Shown here: positions 1 to 7,579 of the stretch, piece by piece
How the letters are laid out: each line of letters starts with the position of its first letter
Numbering within the stretch: position 1 is the first letter of the stretch
Made by a program: the position numbers and the translations under genes
The notes under the pieces: generated by a model
Told to the model about the DNA's origin: nothing
The model's input: the letters and a program-made list of their open reading frames with translations, nothing else
Databases searched by the model: none
NCBI GenBank assembly: GCA_902536205.1
Contig: CACAWM010000016.1
Location: 1-12,575, forward strand
DNA from: an uncultured Pelagibacteraceae bacterium
GTDB taxonomy: Bacteria > Pseudomonadota > Alphaproteobacteria > Pelagibacterales > Pelagibacteraceae
Direction of reading: 5' to 3'
DNA length: 12,575 nt

Positions 1-687
1 GCAGCTTTATTTATAGCAATTTTAATTAGATCTTTTATTTTTCAACCTTTTTATATTCCTTCGTCTTCTATGGAGCCAACTTTATTAGTTGGAGATCGCA
101 TATTTGTCTCAAAATATATATATGGTTATAGCAAACATTCGCTACCGTTCAGTCCTAATGTTTCTAATAAACGTTACTTTTCAAAGTCTCCAAAGCAAGG
201 AGATTTAGTAGTTTTCAAAACACCTGCTGATAATAGGACGGATTACATTAAAAGATTAATTGGAATGCCTGGTGACACAATTCAATTTGTTAATGGAGAC
301 TTAATAATTAATGATAAGAGAATTGAAAGAACACAAGCAGAAAATATAAAAAACATAAAATGTGGAAAATTTAAACTTGAAACAAATTCTTATGTGGAAA
401 CCTTACCTAATGGCACAAAACACTTAGTTGTATATAAAAAACAAGGGTCTTTGCAAAACTCCAAAATCTTTAAGGTACCTCAAGATCATTATTTTTTACT
501 TGGAGATAATAGAGACTGTTCCAAGGATAGTAGATATTTAGATAGTGTCGGATATGTTAGTACATTAAATTTAGTTGGTGAAGCTGAGATAATATTTTTT
601 TCGAACGATACCAATATCAGTAGTTTATTTAAATTTTGGAATTTAGATAAATCATTCAGATTAGAACGATTATTTAAAGTATTATAA
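1..687 (+). CDS. lepB: Signal peptidase I (leader peptidase), 5'-truncated by the window edge
   Basis: Membrane serine protease that removes signal peptides from exported proteins. The frame is open from base 1, so the true start lies outside; an internal ATG at 70 is not the start because the catalytic segment precedes it. The 228 visible residues begin inside a hydrophobic membrane anchor (AALFIAILIRSFIF), followed by the nucleophile motif PSSSMEPT with Ser23 of the fragment directly before Met. The general-base Lys is in DYIKR (Lys84 of the fragment, bases 250-252), followed by MPGD. The conserved box GDNRDCSKDSR is at residues 168-178. These are the Ser/Lys dyad and boxes of the S26 family. 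The stop overlaps the rnc start by one base (TAATG), so the two are probably co-translated. Identification is firm; only the N-terminal cytoplasmic and membrane part is missing. Confidence 0.96.
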   Translation, partial: AALFIAILIRSFIFQPFYIPSSSMEPTLLVGDRIFVSKYIYGYSKHSLPFSPNVSNKRYFSKSPKQGDLVVFKTPADNRTDYIKRLIGMPGDTIQFVNGDLIINDKRIERTQAENIKNIKCGKFKLETNSYVETLPNGTKHLVVYKKQGSLQNSKIFKVPQDHYFLLGDNRDCSKDSRYLDSVGYVSTLNLVGEAEIIFFSNDTNISSLFKFWNLDKSFRLERLFKVL

Positions 688-1352
688 TGGAAAAAAAGAT
701 TAAAGAACTTGAAAAAATTATAAAATATAATTTTAGCAATTTATCTTTATTAGAAAAAGCATTAACCCATAAAAGCTTTAGTAATACTATTAATAATGAA
801 AAATTGGAATTTTTAGGTGATAGAGTTTTAGGATTGGTCATCTCTGAAAAACTTTTGGAAAAATTTCCTAGTGAGAAAGAGGGGATAATTGATAAAAAAT
901 TTGCTAATTTAGTTAATAAAAAAACTTGTTCACTTATAGCGAAAAAAATAAATTTAAAAAAATATATTCAATTAGGAGACTCACATAAAAAGCTCGAGAG
1001 GTCTGCGGATAAAATTAGCAGTGATTGCTTAGAGGCCATAATTGGGGCAATTTATTTGGATGGTGGACTAAAATCAGTTGAAAAGTTTATATTTATATTC
1101 TGGGAAGAATTTTTATTGAAATCAACTTTTACATTAATCGATTCTAAAACAAAACTTCAAGAGTTTAGTTTGAAAAAATTTAAGGAGTTACCAAAATATG
1201 TTTTTTTTAAAAAAACTGGACCACAACATAGGCCATTATTTAAAACAGAAGTACAAATTCCTCATTCAAAAAAAATTATTGGAATTGGTTCATCAAAAAA
1301 AAATGCTCAACAAGATGCTGCAGCTAAATTATTAAAAATTTTGAATATATGA
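687..1352 (+). CDS. rnc: Ribonuclease III
   Basis: Cleaves double-stranded RNA, chiefly in rRNA precursor and mRNA processing, in the cytoplasm. The 221-residue length is usual. The N-terminal catalytic domain (about 1-150) carries the signature NEKLEFLGDRVLG at 37-49, with Glu41 and Asp45, and the second acidic pair Asp113/Glu116 in DCLEAIIGAIYLDGG; these match the Mg-binding residues of the family. A double-stranded RNA-binding domain occupies about 154-221, starting at SKTKLQEF and ending in the Ala/Lys-rich helix KKNAQQDAAAKLLKIL. The start overlaps the lepB stop by 1 nt and the stop overlaps the recO start by 4 nt (ATGA). In many proteobacteria era follows rnc; here recO follows directly. 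Confidence 0.97.
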   Translation: MEKKIKELEKIIKYNFSNLSLLEKALTHKSFSNTINNEKLEFLGDRVLGLVISEKLLEKFPSEKEGIIDKKFANLVNKKTCSLIAKKINLKKYIQLGDSHKKLERSADKISSDCLEAIIGAIYLDGGLKSVEKFIFIFWEEFLLKSTFTLIDSKTKLQEFSLKKFKELPKYVFFKKTGPQHRPLFKTEVQIPHSKKIIGIGSSKKNAQQDAAAKLLKILNI

Positions 1353-2029
1353 TTTGGGAAGATGAATGCTATTTGCTATCTAAAAGGAAATTCAGAGAAA
1401 ATGCAAATATCATTAATATTTTTACACAAAATAAAGGTAAAATTGACGGCATTGTTTACGGCGGTACTTCAAGAAAAATAAGAAATTACTTACAAATATC
1501 TAATAAACTTTTTGTATCTCATACATCTAAAAGTGACAATAAAATTGGATATTTTAAAACAGAATTAATTAAACCTATTTCGCCTTTATATTTCAATGAT
1601 AAAGAGAAAACTTCTGCATTAGTTTCAATTTGTACTTTATTAAATCTATTATTACCCAACTCGCAGCCGAACCAAAAAATTTACCTTTCTTTTGAAAAAT
1701 TAATTAATTCACTTAATTTAGAAAACTGGATTTTCATTTATATTTTTTTTGAAATAAACCTAATTAAGGAATTAGGCTTTGACACAAACTTAATTGAACA
1801 CTCTGATAAAATAAACAAAAAGACTGATTTTTTAAAAATCAAAATTGATGGATATATTTATGAAATTCCAAACTATTTAATTAATGAAAAAATACCTGAA
1901 AAATATTCAAAACAGATTATTCGTAAATCCCTTAACTTTTCAAGACAAGTCATGCTAAATAAGTTTTTTATTCCTAATAACTTACCATTTCCGAAATCAC
2001 GGATAATTTTTGAAAACTATTTCAACTAA
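1349..2029 (+). CDS. recO: DNA repair protein RecO
   Basis: RecO helps load RecA onto SSB-coated single-stranded DNA in the RecF(OR) gap-repair pathway. The 226-residue protein opens with the OB-fold signature of the family: WEDECYLLSKRKFREN, then an I-F-T motif and GKIDGIVYGG at about 30-39, closely resembling the usual 'W.DEG.VLS.R..GE.....LFT...G...G.VRG' pattern. The remaining helical part is poorly conserved and Lys/Asn-rich, as is common for RecO in A+T-rich genomes. I see no Cys zinc cluster, which is optional in this family. The ATG overlaps the rnc stop (ATGA), suggesting translational coupling. The 3' end lies 2 nt from the convergent hemB stop. Confidence 0.9.
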   Translation: MIWEDECYLLSKRKFRENANIINIFTQNKGKIDGIVYGGTSRKIRNYLQISNKLFVSHTSKSDNKIGYFKTELIKPISPLYFNDKEKTSALVSICTLLNLLLPNSQPNQKIYLSFEKLINSLNLENWIFIYIFFEINLIKELGFDTNLIEHSDKINKKTDFLKIKIDGYIYEIPNYLINEKIPEKYSKQIIRKSLNFSRQVMLNKFFIPNNLPFPKSRIIFENYFN

Positions 2030-2031
2030 AT

Positions 2032-3018
2032 TTAAAGTTTATTAGTAATATCCAAAGCAAAATATGAAACGATAGCGGTTGCTCCAGCTCTTTTAAAACA
2101 CATTAAACTTTCGATAATTGCTTCCTCATTAATTAATTTATTTTTAATCCCGCTTTTTATAAGACTATATTCACCTGAAACTTGATAAGCTATAACTGGT
2201 ATTTTGAAATTTTCTTTTACTTTTTGAATAATATCTAAATAGGGTAAACCAGGTTTTACCATTACCATATCTGCACCTTCCTTAATATCTAAAGCCACCT
2301 CACGTAAAGACTCATCTTTATTAGAAAAATCCATCTGATAATTCTTTTTATCACCTTTAAGAGATTTTTTTGATCCAACTGCATCTCTAAAAGGTCCATA
2401 GAAGTTAGATGCATATTTTACTGCATAGGAAAGAATTTGTACATCATGATAATTATTTTTATCTAAGTGTTTCCTAATTTTTCCAACCCTCCCATCCATC
2501 ATGTCCGACGGTGCTATCACGTCACAACCCATTTGTGCTTGTAATAAAGATTGTTTCAATAAAACGTCTACAGTTTTATCGTTAAGTACGTAATTATTCT
2601 TTATTAAACCATCGTGTCCGTGTGAAGTGTAAGGATCTAATGCAACATCACACATTATCCCAACTTTATTTTTAAAATTTTTTTTTATATACCTTATAGC
2701 TTTACAAACTAAATTATTTTCATTGAGAGATTCATTTCCATATTTATCTTTCCTTTTATTAGGTGTTAGTGGAAAAAGGGCCACCATAGGTATTCTATGT
2801 CTGATAATTTTGCCTATAATAACTCCCAGTTTATCTATAGTGTATCTGTATATCCCAGGCATTGATTTAACAGGCTGTCTTTTATTATTTCCCTCTATGA
2901 GGAAAATTGGATAGATCAGGTCACTACTTGAGAGGTTGTTTTCCTGAACTAATCTTCTAGACCAATCGTATTTTCTGCTTCTTCGTAGTCTTAAACTAGG
3001 ATATTTACCAGTAATCAT
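2032..3018 (-). CDS. hemB: Delta-aminolevulinic acid dehydratase (porphobilinogen synthase), Mg-dependent type
   Basis: Condenses two 5-aminolevulinate molecules to porphobilinogen in heme synthesis. At 328 residues it is full length. The two Schiff-base lysines are visible: Lys201 in SYAVKYASNFYGPFRDA and Lys255 in MVKPGLPYLD. The metal loop at 124-137 reads DVALDPYTSHGHDG; in zinc enzymes such as that of E. coli the equivalent loop carries three Cys, here replaced by Ala126, Asp128 and Asp136. This is the DVALDPY form known from alphaproteobacteria, pseudomonads and plants, which relies on Mg2+ rather than catalytic zinc. The gene stands alone on the minus strand, divergent from the oxygenase gene across a 71-nt promoter region and convergent with recO. 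The ATG at 3018 gives a natural N-terminus (RLRRSRKYDWSRRLV). Confidence 0.97.
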   Translation of the reverse strand: MITGKYPSLRLRRSRKYDWSRRLVQENNLSSSDLIYPIFLIEGNNKRQPVKSMPGIYRYTIDKLGVIIGKIIRHRIPMVALFPLTPNKRKDKYGNESLNENNLVCKAIRYIKKNFKNKVGIMCDVALDPYTSHGHDGLIKNNYVLNDKTVDVLLKQSLLQAQMGCDVIAPSDMMDGRVGKIRKHLDKNNYHDVQILSYAVKYASNFYGPFRDAVGSKKSLKGDKKNYQMDFSNKDESLREVALDIKEGADMVMVKPGLPYLDIIQKVKENFKIPVIAYQVSGEYSLIKSGIKNKLINEEAIIESLMCFKRAGATAIVSYFALDITNKL

Positions 3019-3035
3019 GCTATAATATATTTAAT

Positions 3036-3064
3036 GCGACAAATGTATTATACAAATATATAAT
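3036..3064 (+). promoter_or_regulatory. Putative sigma-70-type promoter for the oxygenase-rpiB-glyA gene string
   Basis: A perfect -10 hexamer TATAAT lies at 3059-3064. With a 17-nt spacer, GCGACA at 3036-3041 is a plausible -35 (four of six match TTGACA). Transcription would start near 3071, about 19 nt before the ATG at 3090. No other gap of useful size exists between here and 11614, so this may be the main promoter for the downstream string, though promoters inside coding sequence cannot be excluded. Confidence 0.5.
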
Positions 3065-3067
3065 ACA
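3044..3067. promoter_or_regulatory. Perfect inverted repeat in the divergent hemB/oxygenase promoter region
   Basis: Arms TGTATTATA (3044-3052) and TATAATACA (3059-3067) are exact reverse complements, separated by CAAATA. The symmetry axis sits near the middle of the 71-nt gap between two divergent start codons (3018 on minus, 3090 on plus). Each arm carries TATAAT in the direction of one gene. The repeat could be an operator for a dimeric repressor, a symmetric bidirectional promoter core, or both. It is not a convincing terminator: no G/C-rich stem and no suitable T tract. The repeat is seen directly; its function is inferred. Confidence 0.6.
3047..3052 (-). promoter_or_regulatory. Putative -10 element for hemB
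   Basis: On the minus strand these bases read TATAAT, the mirror copy of the plus-strand -10. Transcription would start near 3040, about 22 nt before the hemB ATG at 3018, almost the same distance as on the other side. The matching -35 position (3070-3075, TATCTC on minus) is a poor fit to consensus, so this promoter is weaker by eye or needs an activator. Confidence 0.4.
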
Positions 3068-3089
3068 AAGAGATAAATAACAATAACTC

Positions 3090-3731
3090 ATGACCATAGA
3101 CTCAAAAAATATAGTTAATTTAAATTTAAAAAAAGAAGAAAAAATTTTAGATTTTTCAGATTTCCATAAACAAAATATTAAATTTGATATTGCAAAGTTA
3201 CAAGAGGCATACAAGCAAATAATACAAACAAAAAAATTTGATGATGGTGGAGGAATATCTCATTTTGGCGCAATTTGCTTAACAAGAAAACCTGGTGATC
3301 CAGAGTCAGTAAAAGGAAATAAAGCTAGAGGAGTATATTGGACTAAACCAGATAAATCAGGAAAAGAAGTATCAAGAGACGTACATATAGATGAAGAGGA
3401 ATATTCGGAATTTATACCTGATTATGAAAATACTTATTTTAAAGAAGTTTTTGACATCATATCATCTAAATACAAGTTAGGCAGAGTAAGAATTTTATTA
3501 AAAGAGCCTAGATCAACTTTGAGTTGGCATAGAGATCCAGAACCTAGGTTACATATACCTATTATTACAAATCCAGGATGCATAATGGTTATTGATAATG
3601 TTGCCAAACACATGCCTGCTGATGGATCAGTTTGGATAACAAATAATACTAAGTATCATAACGCATTTAACGGAGGTGAAGAAAATAGAATTCATCTTGT
3701 TGCATGTGTTTTAGATTATAAATTTAATTAA
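3090..3731 (+). CDS. Putative 2-oxoglutarate/Fe(II)-dependent oxygenase, aspartyl/asparaginyl beta-hydroxylase-like
   Basis: A 213-residue soluble protein with no signal peptide or membrane segment. The C-terminal half looks like a double-stranded beta-helix oxygenase: an HxD iron motif at His147-Arg-Asp149 (LSWHRDPEPRLHIPI), a glycine-rich turn, a distal His190 in TKYHNAFNGGEENRIHLV, and Arg200 exactly ten residues later, where this superfamily places the arginine that holds the 2-oxoglutarate carboxylate. The spacing and the 'RLHIPI..N' and 'N.....RIHLV' patterns resemble the Asp/Asn beta-hydroxylase group (Asp_Arg_Hydrox family). The substrate cannot be told from sequence; protein side-chain or small-molecule hydroxylation are both possible. 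It starts the long plus-strand gene string, ends 1 nt before rpiB, and diverges from hemB. The start ATG has only a weak purine-rich stretch upstream (AAAGAGA). Confidence 0.7.
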   Translation: MTIDSKNIVNLNLKKEEKILDFSDFHKQNIKFDIAKLQEAYKQIIQTKKFDDGGGISHFGAICLTRKPGDPESVKGNKARGVYWTKPDKSGKEVSRDVHIDEEEYSEFIPDYENTYFKEVFDIISSKYKLGRVRILLKEPRSTLSWHRDPEPRLHIPIITNPGCIMVIDNVAKHMPADGSVWITNNTKYHNAFNGGEENRIHLVACVLDYKFN

Positions 3732-3732
3732 A

Positions 3733-4170
3733 TTGAGTTTCTTATTTAAAAAAATTTGTATTGCTTCAGACCACGCTGGTTATAATTTAAAAGAAATAAT
3801 TAAAGATCATCTTATTAATAAACACATATCAATTTTTGATTTAGGACCGTACGAAAACAAATCAGTAGATTACCCAGATTATGCTAAAAGATTAGCAAAA
3901 CGAGTCAAAGCCAAAAAAAGTGATATTGGAATTCTAGTGTGCGGTTCTGGTACAGGTATGGCCATAAGTGCCAATAAAATCAGAGATATAAGGGCAGCTG
4001 TTTGCTATAATCCAAAGTCAACTAGATTGTCTAGACAGCACAATAATGCTAATATAATAGCTATAGGAGCAAGATTAACAAAAAAAAGTCTATCATTGAA
4101 GTTAGTGGAATTGTTTTTAAAGACTAAATTTGAAGGCGGTAGACACCTAAAAAGAATTAAAAAAATATAA
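3733..4170 (+). CDS. rpiB: Ribose-5-phosphate isomerase B
   Basis: Interconverts ribose-5-phosphate and ribulose-5-phosphate in the pentose phosphate pathway. The 145-residue protein shows the RpiB/LacAB signature IASDHAG at 10-16, DYPDYA at 46-51, the catalytic-base region with Cys70 in [13 protein letters not shown], and His103 in [14 protein letters not shown]. The start is TTG at 3733, one base after the preceding stop; no ATG or GTG lies between there and the invariant SDHAG motif, so a TTG start (or a rarer ATT) is forced. The start adds about five residues to the usual N-terminus. The stop overlaps the glyA start by 1 nt (TAATG). rpiB beside glyA is a familiar pairing in bacteria. Confidence 0.95.
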   Translation: MSFLFKKICIASDHAGYNLKEIIKDHLINKHISIFDLGPYENKSVDYPDYAKRLAKRVKAKKSDIGILVCGSGTGMAISANKIRDIRAAVCYNPKSTRLSRQHNNANIIAIGARLTKKSLSLKLVELFLKTKFEGGRHLKRIKKI

Positions 4171-5468
4171 TGTCAGTAATTAAAATAGATAAATATTTAA
4201 ATAGTTTTTTTAAACTAAAACTGCAAGATGCAGATAAAGAACTTTACAATTCAATTAGAGATGAATTTATAAGACAACAAAATCATATTGAATTAATTGC
4301 TTCAGAAAATATTGTATCAAAAGCTGTTTTAGAAGCACAAGGCTCAGTTTTAACTAACAAATATGCAGAAGGTTATCCGTCAAAAAGATATTACGGTGGA
4401 TGTGAACACGTAGATGTTTCTGAGAATTTAGCTATCGAGCGAGCAAAAAAACTATTCGATTGTAAATTTGCAAACGTACAACCTCACTCTGGCGCGCAGG
4501 CAAATGGTGCAGTTTATTTAGCGCTTTTAAAACCAGGTGATACTACATTAGCAATGAGTTTAAATTCCGGTGGCCACTTAACCCATGGCGCTAAACCAGC
4601 TCAATCCGGTAAGTGGTTTAATGCACTTCATTACGAAGTTGATAAGGAGACAGGTTTAATTGATTACAGTGCTGTTAAAAAACTTGCTATAGAAAATAAA
4701 CCTAAACTTATAATTGCTGGAGGCAGTGCTTACTCAAGAATAATTGATTTTAAAAAATTTAGAGAGATATGTGATAAAGTAGGTGCATATCTTTTAGTTG
4801 ATATGGCACATTTTTCTGGTTTAGTAGCTGGAGGAGCTTATCCAAATCCAACTAAGTATGCTGATGTTGTAACTTCTACAACACATAAAGTTTTGAGAGG
4901 TCCAAGAGGAGGGATCATTTTAACGAACAACGAGGAATTAGCTAAAAAATTTAATAGTGCAATTTTCCCTGGGTTACAGGGAGGACCGCTAATGCATGTG
5001 ATTGCAGCCAAAGCAGTTTGTTTTAAAGAGGCTTTGTCTGATAAATTTAAAACATATACGAAAAATGTAATTAATAATGCAAAAGTTCTATCAGAGAGAT
5101 TATCTGAAAAAGGCTTTAAAATTTTTTCAGGTGGTACAGACACTCATTTAATGCTTCTCGATTTAAGATCATTCAAAGTTACTGGTAAAGACGCGCAAGC
5201 ATCATTAGGAAGAGCAAACATAACTTGTAATAAAAATGGAATTCCTTTTGATACAGAAAGCCCATTCGTAACTTCTGGAATTAGGTTGGGCACTCCTGCT
5301 TGTACTACTCGAGGTTTTAAAGAGGAAGAATTCAAATTAATTGCAGATTTAATTTATAAAGTAGTAAAAGGTTTGAGCGAGAACAAAACAGATAATTCAA
5401 AAATTGAAAACGAAGTAAAAAAAGAGATTGTTGACCTTTGTTCATCCTTTCCAATATATGGAAATTAA
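4170..5468 (+). CDS. glyA: Serine hydroxymethyltransferase
   Basis: PLP enzyme that interconverts serine and glycine with tetrahydrofolate, supplying one-carbon units. At 432 residues it is full length. Family motifs in order: ELIASEN at 41-47, [20 protein letters not shown] at 63-82, [11 protein letters not shown] at 102-112, [12 protein letters not shown] at 211-222 with Asp211 as the PLP-ring partner, and the Schiff-base Lys240 in [14 protein letters not shown]. The usual residue after that lysine is Thr; here it is Val. Codon use is less extreme and Lys/Asn content lower than in the rib genes downstream. The gene begins within the rpiB stop (1-nt overlap), leaving no room for a glycine riboswitch of the kind described for other SAR11 genes. 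Confidence 0.98.
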   Translation: MSVIKIDKYLNSFFKLKLQDADKELYNSIRDEFIRQQNHIELIASENIVSKAVLEAQGSVLTNKYAEGYPSKRYYGGCEHVDVSENLAIERAKKLFDCKFANVQPHSGAQANGAVYLALLKPGDTTLAMSLNSGGHLTHGAKPAQSGKWFNALHYEVDKETGLIDYSAVKKLAIENKPKLIIAGGSAYSRIIDFKKFREICDKVGAYLLVDMAHFSGLVAGGAYPNPTKYADVVTSTTHKVLRGPRGGIILTNNEELAKKFNSAIFPGLQGGPLMHVIAAKAVCFKEALSDKFKTYTKNVINNAKVLSERLSEKGFKIFSGGTDTHLMLLDLRSFKVTGKDAQASLGRANITCNKNGIPFDTESPFVTSGIRLGTPACTTRGFKEEEFKLIADLIYKVVKGLSENKTDNSKIENEVKKEIVDLCSSFPIYGN

Positions 5469-5476
5469 ATATATTT

Positions 5477-5938
5477 ATGCTTTGTCCTTTTTGTAGAGAA
5501 AAAGATACATCAGTAGTTGACTCTAGGCCAACAGAAGATGGTACAGCTATAAGAAGACGAAGGCTTTGTGGTTGTGATAGAAAAGAAAGATTTACCACTT
5601 TTGAACGAGTACAATTTCAGGAACTTACTGTTATTAAAGGAAATGGTAATAGAGAACCATTTGATAGAGATAAAATATCAAAATCTATAAGAATTGCTAC
5701 AAGGAAAAGACCAATAGATTCAGAAACAATCGAAAAATTTATATCAAAAATAGTAAGAAACCTTGAGGGTTTGGGTGAGAGTGAAATACCCACACCTACT
5801 ATAGGTAAGTTTATTATGGATGGACTGTCTTCTTTAGATAAGGTTGCCTATGTTCGTTTTGCTTCGGTTTATAAGAATTTTAAAGAAGCAAAAGATTTTG
5901 AACAATTCATAGGCAACTTAGATGAAAACAAATCATAA
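5477..5938 (+). CDS. nrdR: Transcriptional repressor NrdR (ribonucleotide reductase regulator)
   Basis: ATP/dATP-sensing repressor of ribonucleotide reductase genes. I place the start at the ATG at 5477, giving the family's MxCPFC N-terminus and 153 residues, rather than the in-frame ATG at 5438, which would lie inside glyA. An N-terminal zinc ribbon (about 1-45) contains CPFC (Cys3, Cys6), [17 protein letters not shown] (Cys31, Cys33) and RFTTFERV. An ATP-cone follows (about 47-140), with REPFDRDKI and the conserved end [16 protein letters not shown]. Oddity: the usual second knuckle is C-x2-C followed by two residues before RFTTFE; here it is C-G-C followed by four residues (D-R-K-E). The gene lies 8 nt after glyA and overlaps ribD by 17 nt, the typical alphaproteobacterial position. 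Confidence 0.95.
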   Translation: MLCPFCREKDTSVVDSRPTEDGTAIRRRRLCGCDRKERFTTFERVQFQELTVIKGNGNREPFDRDKISKSIRIATRKRPIDSETIEKFISKIVRNLEGLGESEIPTPTIGKFIMDGLSSLDKVAYVRFASVYKNFKEAKDFEQFIGNLDENKS

Positions 5939-6992
5939 TCGTTTTCTCGATTTAGCTTTTTATTTAGCAGAAAAAAATATAGGTCAAACAGGACCAAACC
6001 CATCTGTAGGATGTGTAGTAGTAAAAAATGGCTCTGTTATCTCTTCTGGTACTACATCAAAAAAAGGAAGGCCTCATTCTGAGTATAATGCTTTAAATAA
6101 TTTAAAAAATTGTTCAGGAGCTTCTTTATATACAACTCTTGAGCCTTGTACACACATTGGAAAAACCCCACCATGTGTAGATATTATTATAAAAAAAAAA
6201 ATTAAAAACGTATTTTATGCTTTTGAGGATCCAGATATAAGAACGTTTAAAAAAGCAAAAAAAATTTTAAAAATTAATGGAATAAACAGTAAATTAATTA
6301 AATCTAAAAGATTTAATGAATTTTATAAAAGTTATTTTTACAATAAAAAAACTTCTAAACCATATATTACGGGTAAAATTGCGATTTCTAAAGACTATCG
6401 GACTATAAGTAAAAAAAAAAGATGGATAACAAACGATACCTCAAGAAAAATTGTTCATTTATTAAGAAATAAATACGATTGTATCATGTCTACATCAAAA
6501 TCTATAAATAATGATAATGCTTTACTTAATTGCAGAATTGAAGGTTTAAATAATGACAAACCAGATTTATTTATTATAGATTTAAATTTAAAGCTTAAAA
6601 AAAATTTAAATTTGAATAACTTGTTAAAGAAAAGAAAAACTTACTTAATAACATTAAAAAAAAATATTAAAAAAATAACAAAATACAAAAAACTAGGGTT
6701 TAGATTTATTTTAATTAATTCATTAGAAAATAAAGAGGATTTTAGTAAATTGTCTAAAAGAATTTATAAATTTGGCTATACTAGATTATTAGTTGAGTCT
6801 GGACTTACATTTTTAAATTATTTGATTAAAAATAATATCATGAACGACTTGTATATATTTAAAACTAATAATAATTTGGGTAAAAACGGTAAAAATAATA
6901 ATACTATTGGATATTTAAAAAAAAGTTTTTTTTCTAAAAAGGTAACAATAGATTTAAATGGTGATAAGCTTTTCAAAAAAAAATTTAAATAA
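5922..6992 (+). CDS. ribD: Bifunctional riboflavin biosynthesis deaminase/reductase
   Basis: Converts the GTP cyclohydrolase II product by deamination then side-chain reduction, two steps of riboflavin synthesis. The N-terminal deaminase domain (about 1-140) has [11 protein letters not shown] at 24-34 and a complete zinc site: His52 and Glu54 in PHSEYNAL (Ser where Ala is usual), and Cys76/Cys85 in [12 protein letters not shown]. The C-terminal reductase domain (about 145-356) is recognisable from [31 protein letters not shown] and LLVESG, but is very Lys/Asn-rich and diverged. Total length 356 is normal. Poly-A runs of 11 (6191-6201) and 10 (6411-6420) sit inside the gene with the frame intact. 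The start overlaps nrdR by 17 nt; the stop overlaps ribE by 1 nt. There is no room for an FMN riboswitch upstream. Confidence 0.95.
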   Translation: MKTNHNRFLDLAFYLAEKNIGQTGPNPSVGCVVVKNGSVISSGTTSKKGRPHSEYNALNNLKNCSGASLYTTLEPCTHIGKTPPCVDIIIKKKIKNVFYAFEDPDIRTFKKAKKILKINGINSKLIKSKRFNEFYKSYFYNKKTSKPYITGKIAISKDYRTISKKKRWITNDTSRKIVHLLRNKYDCIMSTSKSINNDNALLNCRIEGLNNDKPDLFIIDLNLKLKKNLNLNNLLKKRKTYLITLKKNIKKITKYKKLGFRFILINSLENKEDFSKLSKRIYKFGYTRLLVESGLTFLNYLIKNNIMNDLYIFKTNNNLGKNGKNNNTIGYLKKSFFSKKVTIDLNGDKLFKKKFK

Positions 6993-7579
6993 TGTTTAAT
7001 GGAATTATATATAATACTGGTAAGATAAAATACTTAAAAAGGGGTGTAAATAGTATTCATTTTGGTATCAAAACAAATATTAATTTTAAAAAAAAAGATA
7101 TCGGTTCATCAGTATGTTGTGACGGCGTATGCTTAACCATAACAAAGATTATTGGAAATATTATTTATTTTTACATTTCAAACGAAACTTTAAAAAGATC
7201 AAATTTTAGATCACTAAAGGTTAACCAAATAATTAATTTAGAAAAATCTTTACTTTACGGTCAAGATATATCGGGTCACTTTTCTCAAGGTCACGTTGAT
7301 ACTACAGCAAAAATTATTAAAATAAATTTAATTGATAAAACATGGTTAATTAAATTAAAAATTTCAGACATAAAATTTAATAAATTTTTAGTTGAAAAAG
7401 CATCTATATCTATTAATGGAGTATCACTTACCATTTCAAAAGTTTATCAAAGCTTTTTTGAAATAAGCGTTATTCCCCATACTTTAAAACTTACAAACTT
7501 AAAGTATTTAAAACGAAATAGTTTAGTTAATGTAGAATTAGATATATTAAGTAAATATATATATAAATATTCTAATTAA
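6992..7579 (+). CDS. ribE: Riboflavin synthase alpha chain
   Basis: Dismutates two 6,7-dimethyl-8-ribityllumazine molecules to riboflavin, the last step of the pathway. The 195-residue protein has the two lumazine-binding repeats of the family. Repeat 1 (about 1-95) begins [12 protein letters not shown] and includes CCDGVCLTI; repeat 2 (about 96-190) begins GHFSQGHVDTTAKI and includes INGVSLTISK and IPHTLKLTNL. The N-terminal Met-Phe-x-Gly-Ile-Ile is the invariant start of the family, fixing the ATG at 6992, which overlaps the ribD stop (TAATG). ribB begins immediately after the stop. Some databases call this gene ribC. Confidence 0.96.
   Translation: MFNGIIYNTGKIKYLKRGVNSIHFGIKTNINFKKKDIGSSVCCDGVCLTITKIIGNIIYFYISNETLKRSNFRSLKVNQIINLEKSLLYGQDISGHFSQGHVDTTAKIIKINLIDKTWLIKLKISDIKFNKFLVEKASISINGVSLTISKVYQSFFEISVIPHTLKLTNLKYLKRNSLVNVELDILSKYIYKYSN

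Noticed and set aside
2723..2914. Plus-strand open frame inside hemB
   Set aside because: It is antisense to conserved HemB sequence and has no ribosome-binding or family signal.
3044..3067. Reading the inverted repeat as a terminator
   Set aside because: The stem is almost all A/T, no T tract follows in either direction, and it lies between divergent starts, not after a gene.
3020..3214. Minus-strand open frame spanning the hemB upstream region and the oxygenase 5' end
   Set aside because: It covers the divergent promoter palindrome and is antisense to the oxygenase; no recognisable product.
4140..4190. Possible glycine riboswitch ahead of glyA
   Set aside because: glyA starts within the rpiB stop codon, and the upstream sequence is rpiB coding sequence; no paired aptamer pattern is visible.
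5438..5476. Upstream in-frame ATG that would extend NrdR by 13 residues
   Set aside because: It lies inside the glyA 3' end and adds residues before the invariant MxCPFC start; the ATG at 5477 fits the family.
4838..5598. Open frames antisense to glyA and nrdR
   Set aside because: They oppose strongly conserved genes, lack family motifs and are explained by the coding pattern of the real strand.
5900..5940. Possible FMN riboswitch ahead of ribD
   Set aside because: ribD begins inside nrdR with a 17-nt overlap, and no conserved FMN-aptamer segments are seen there.
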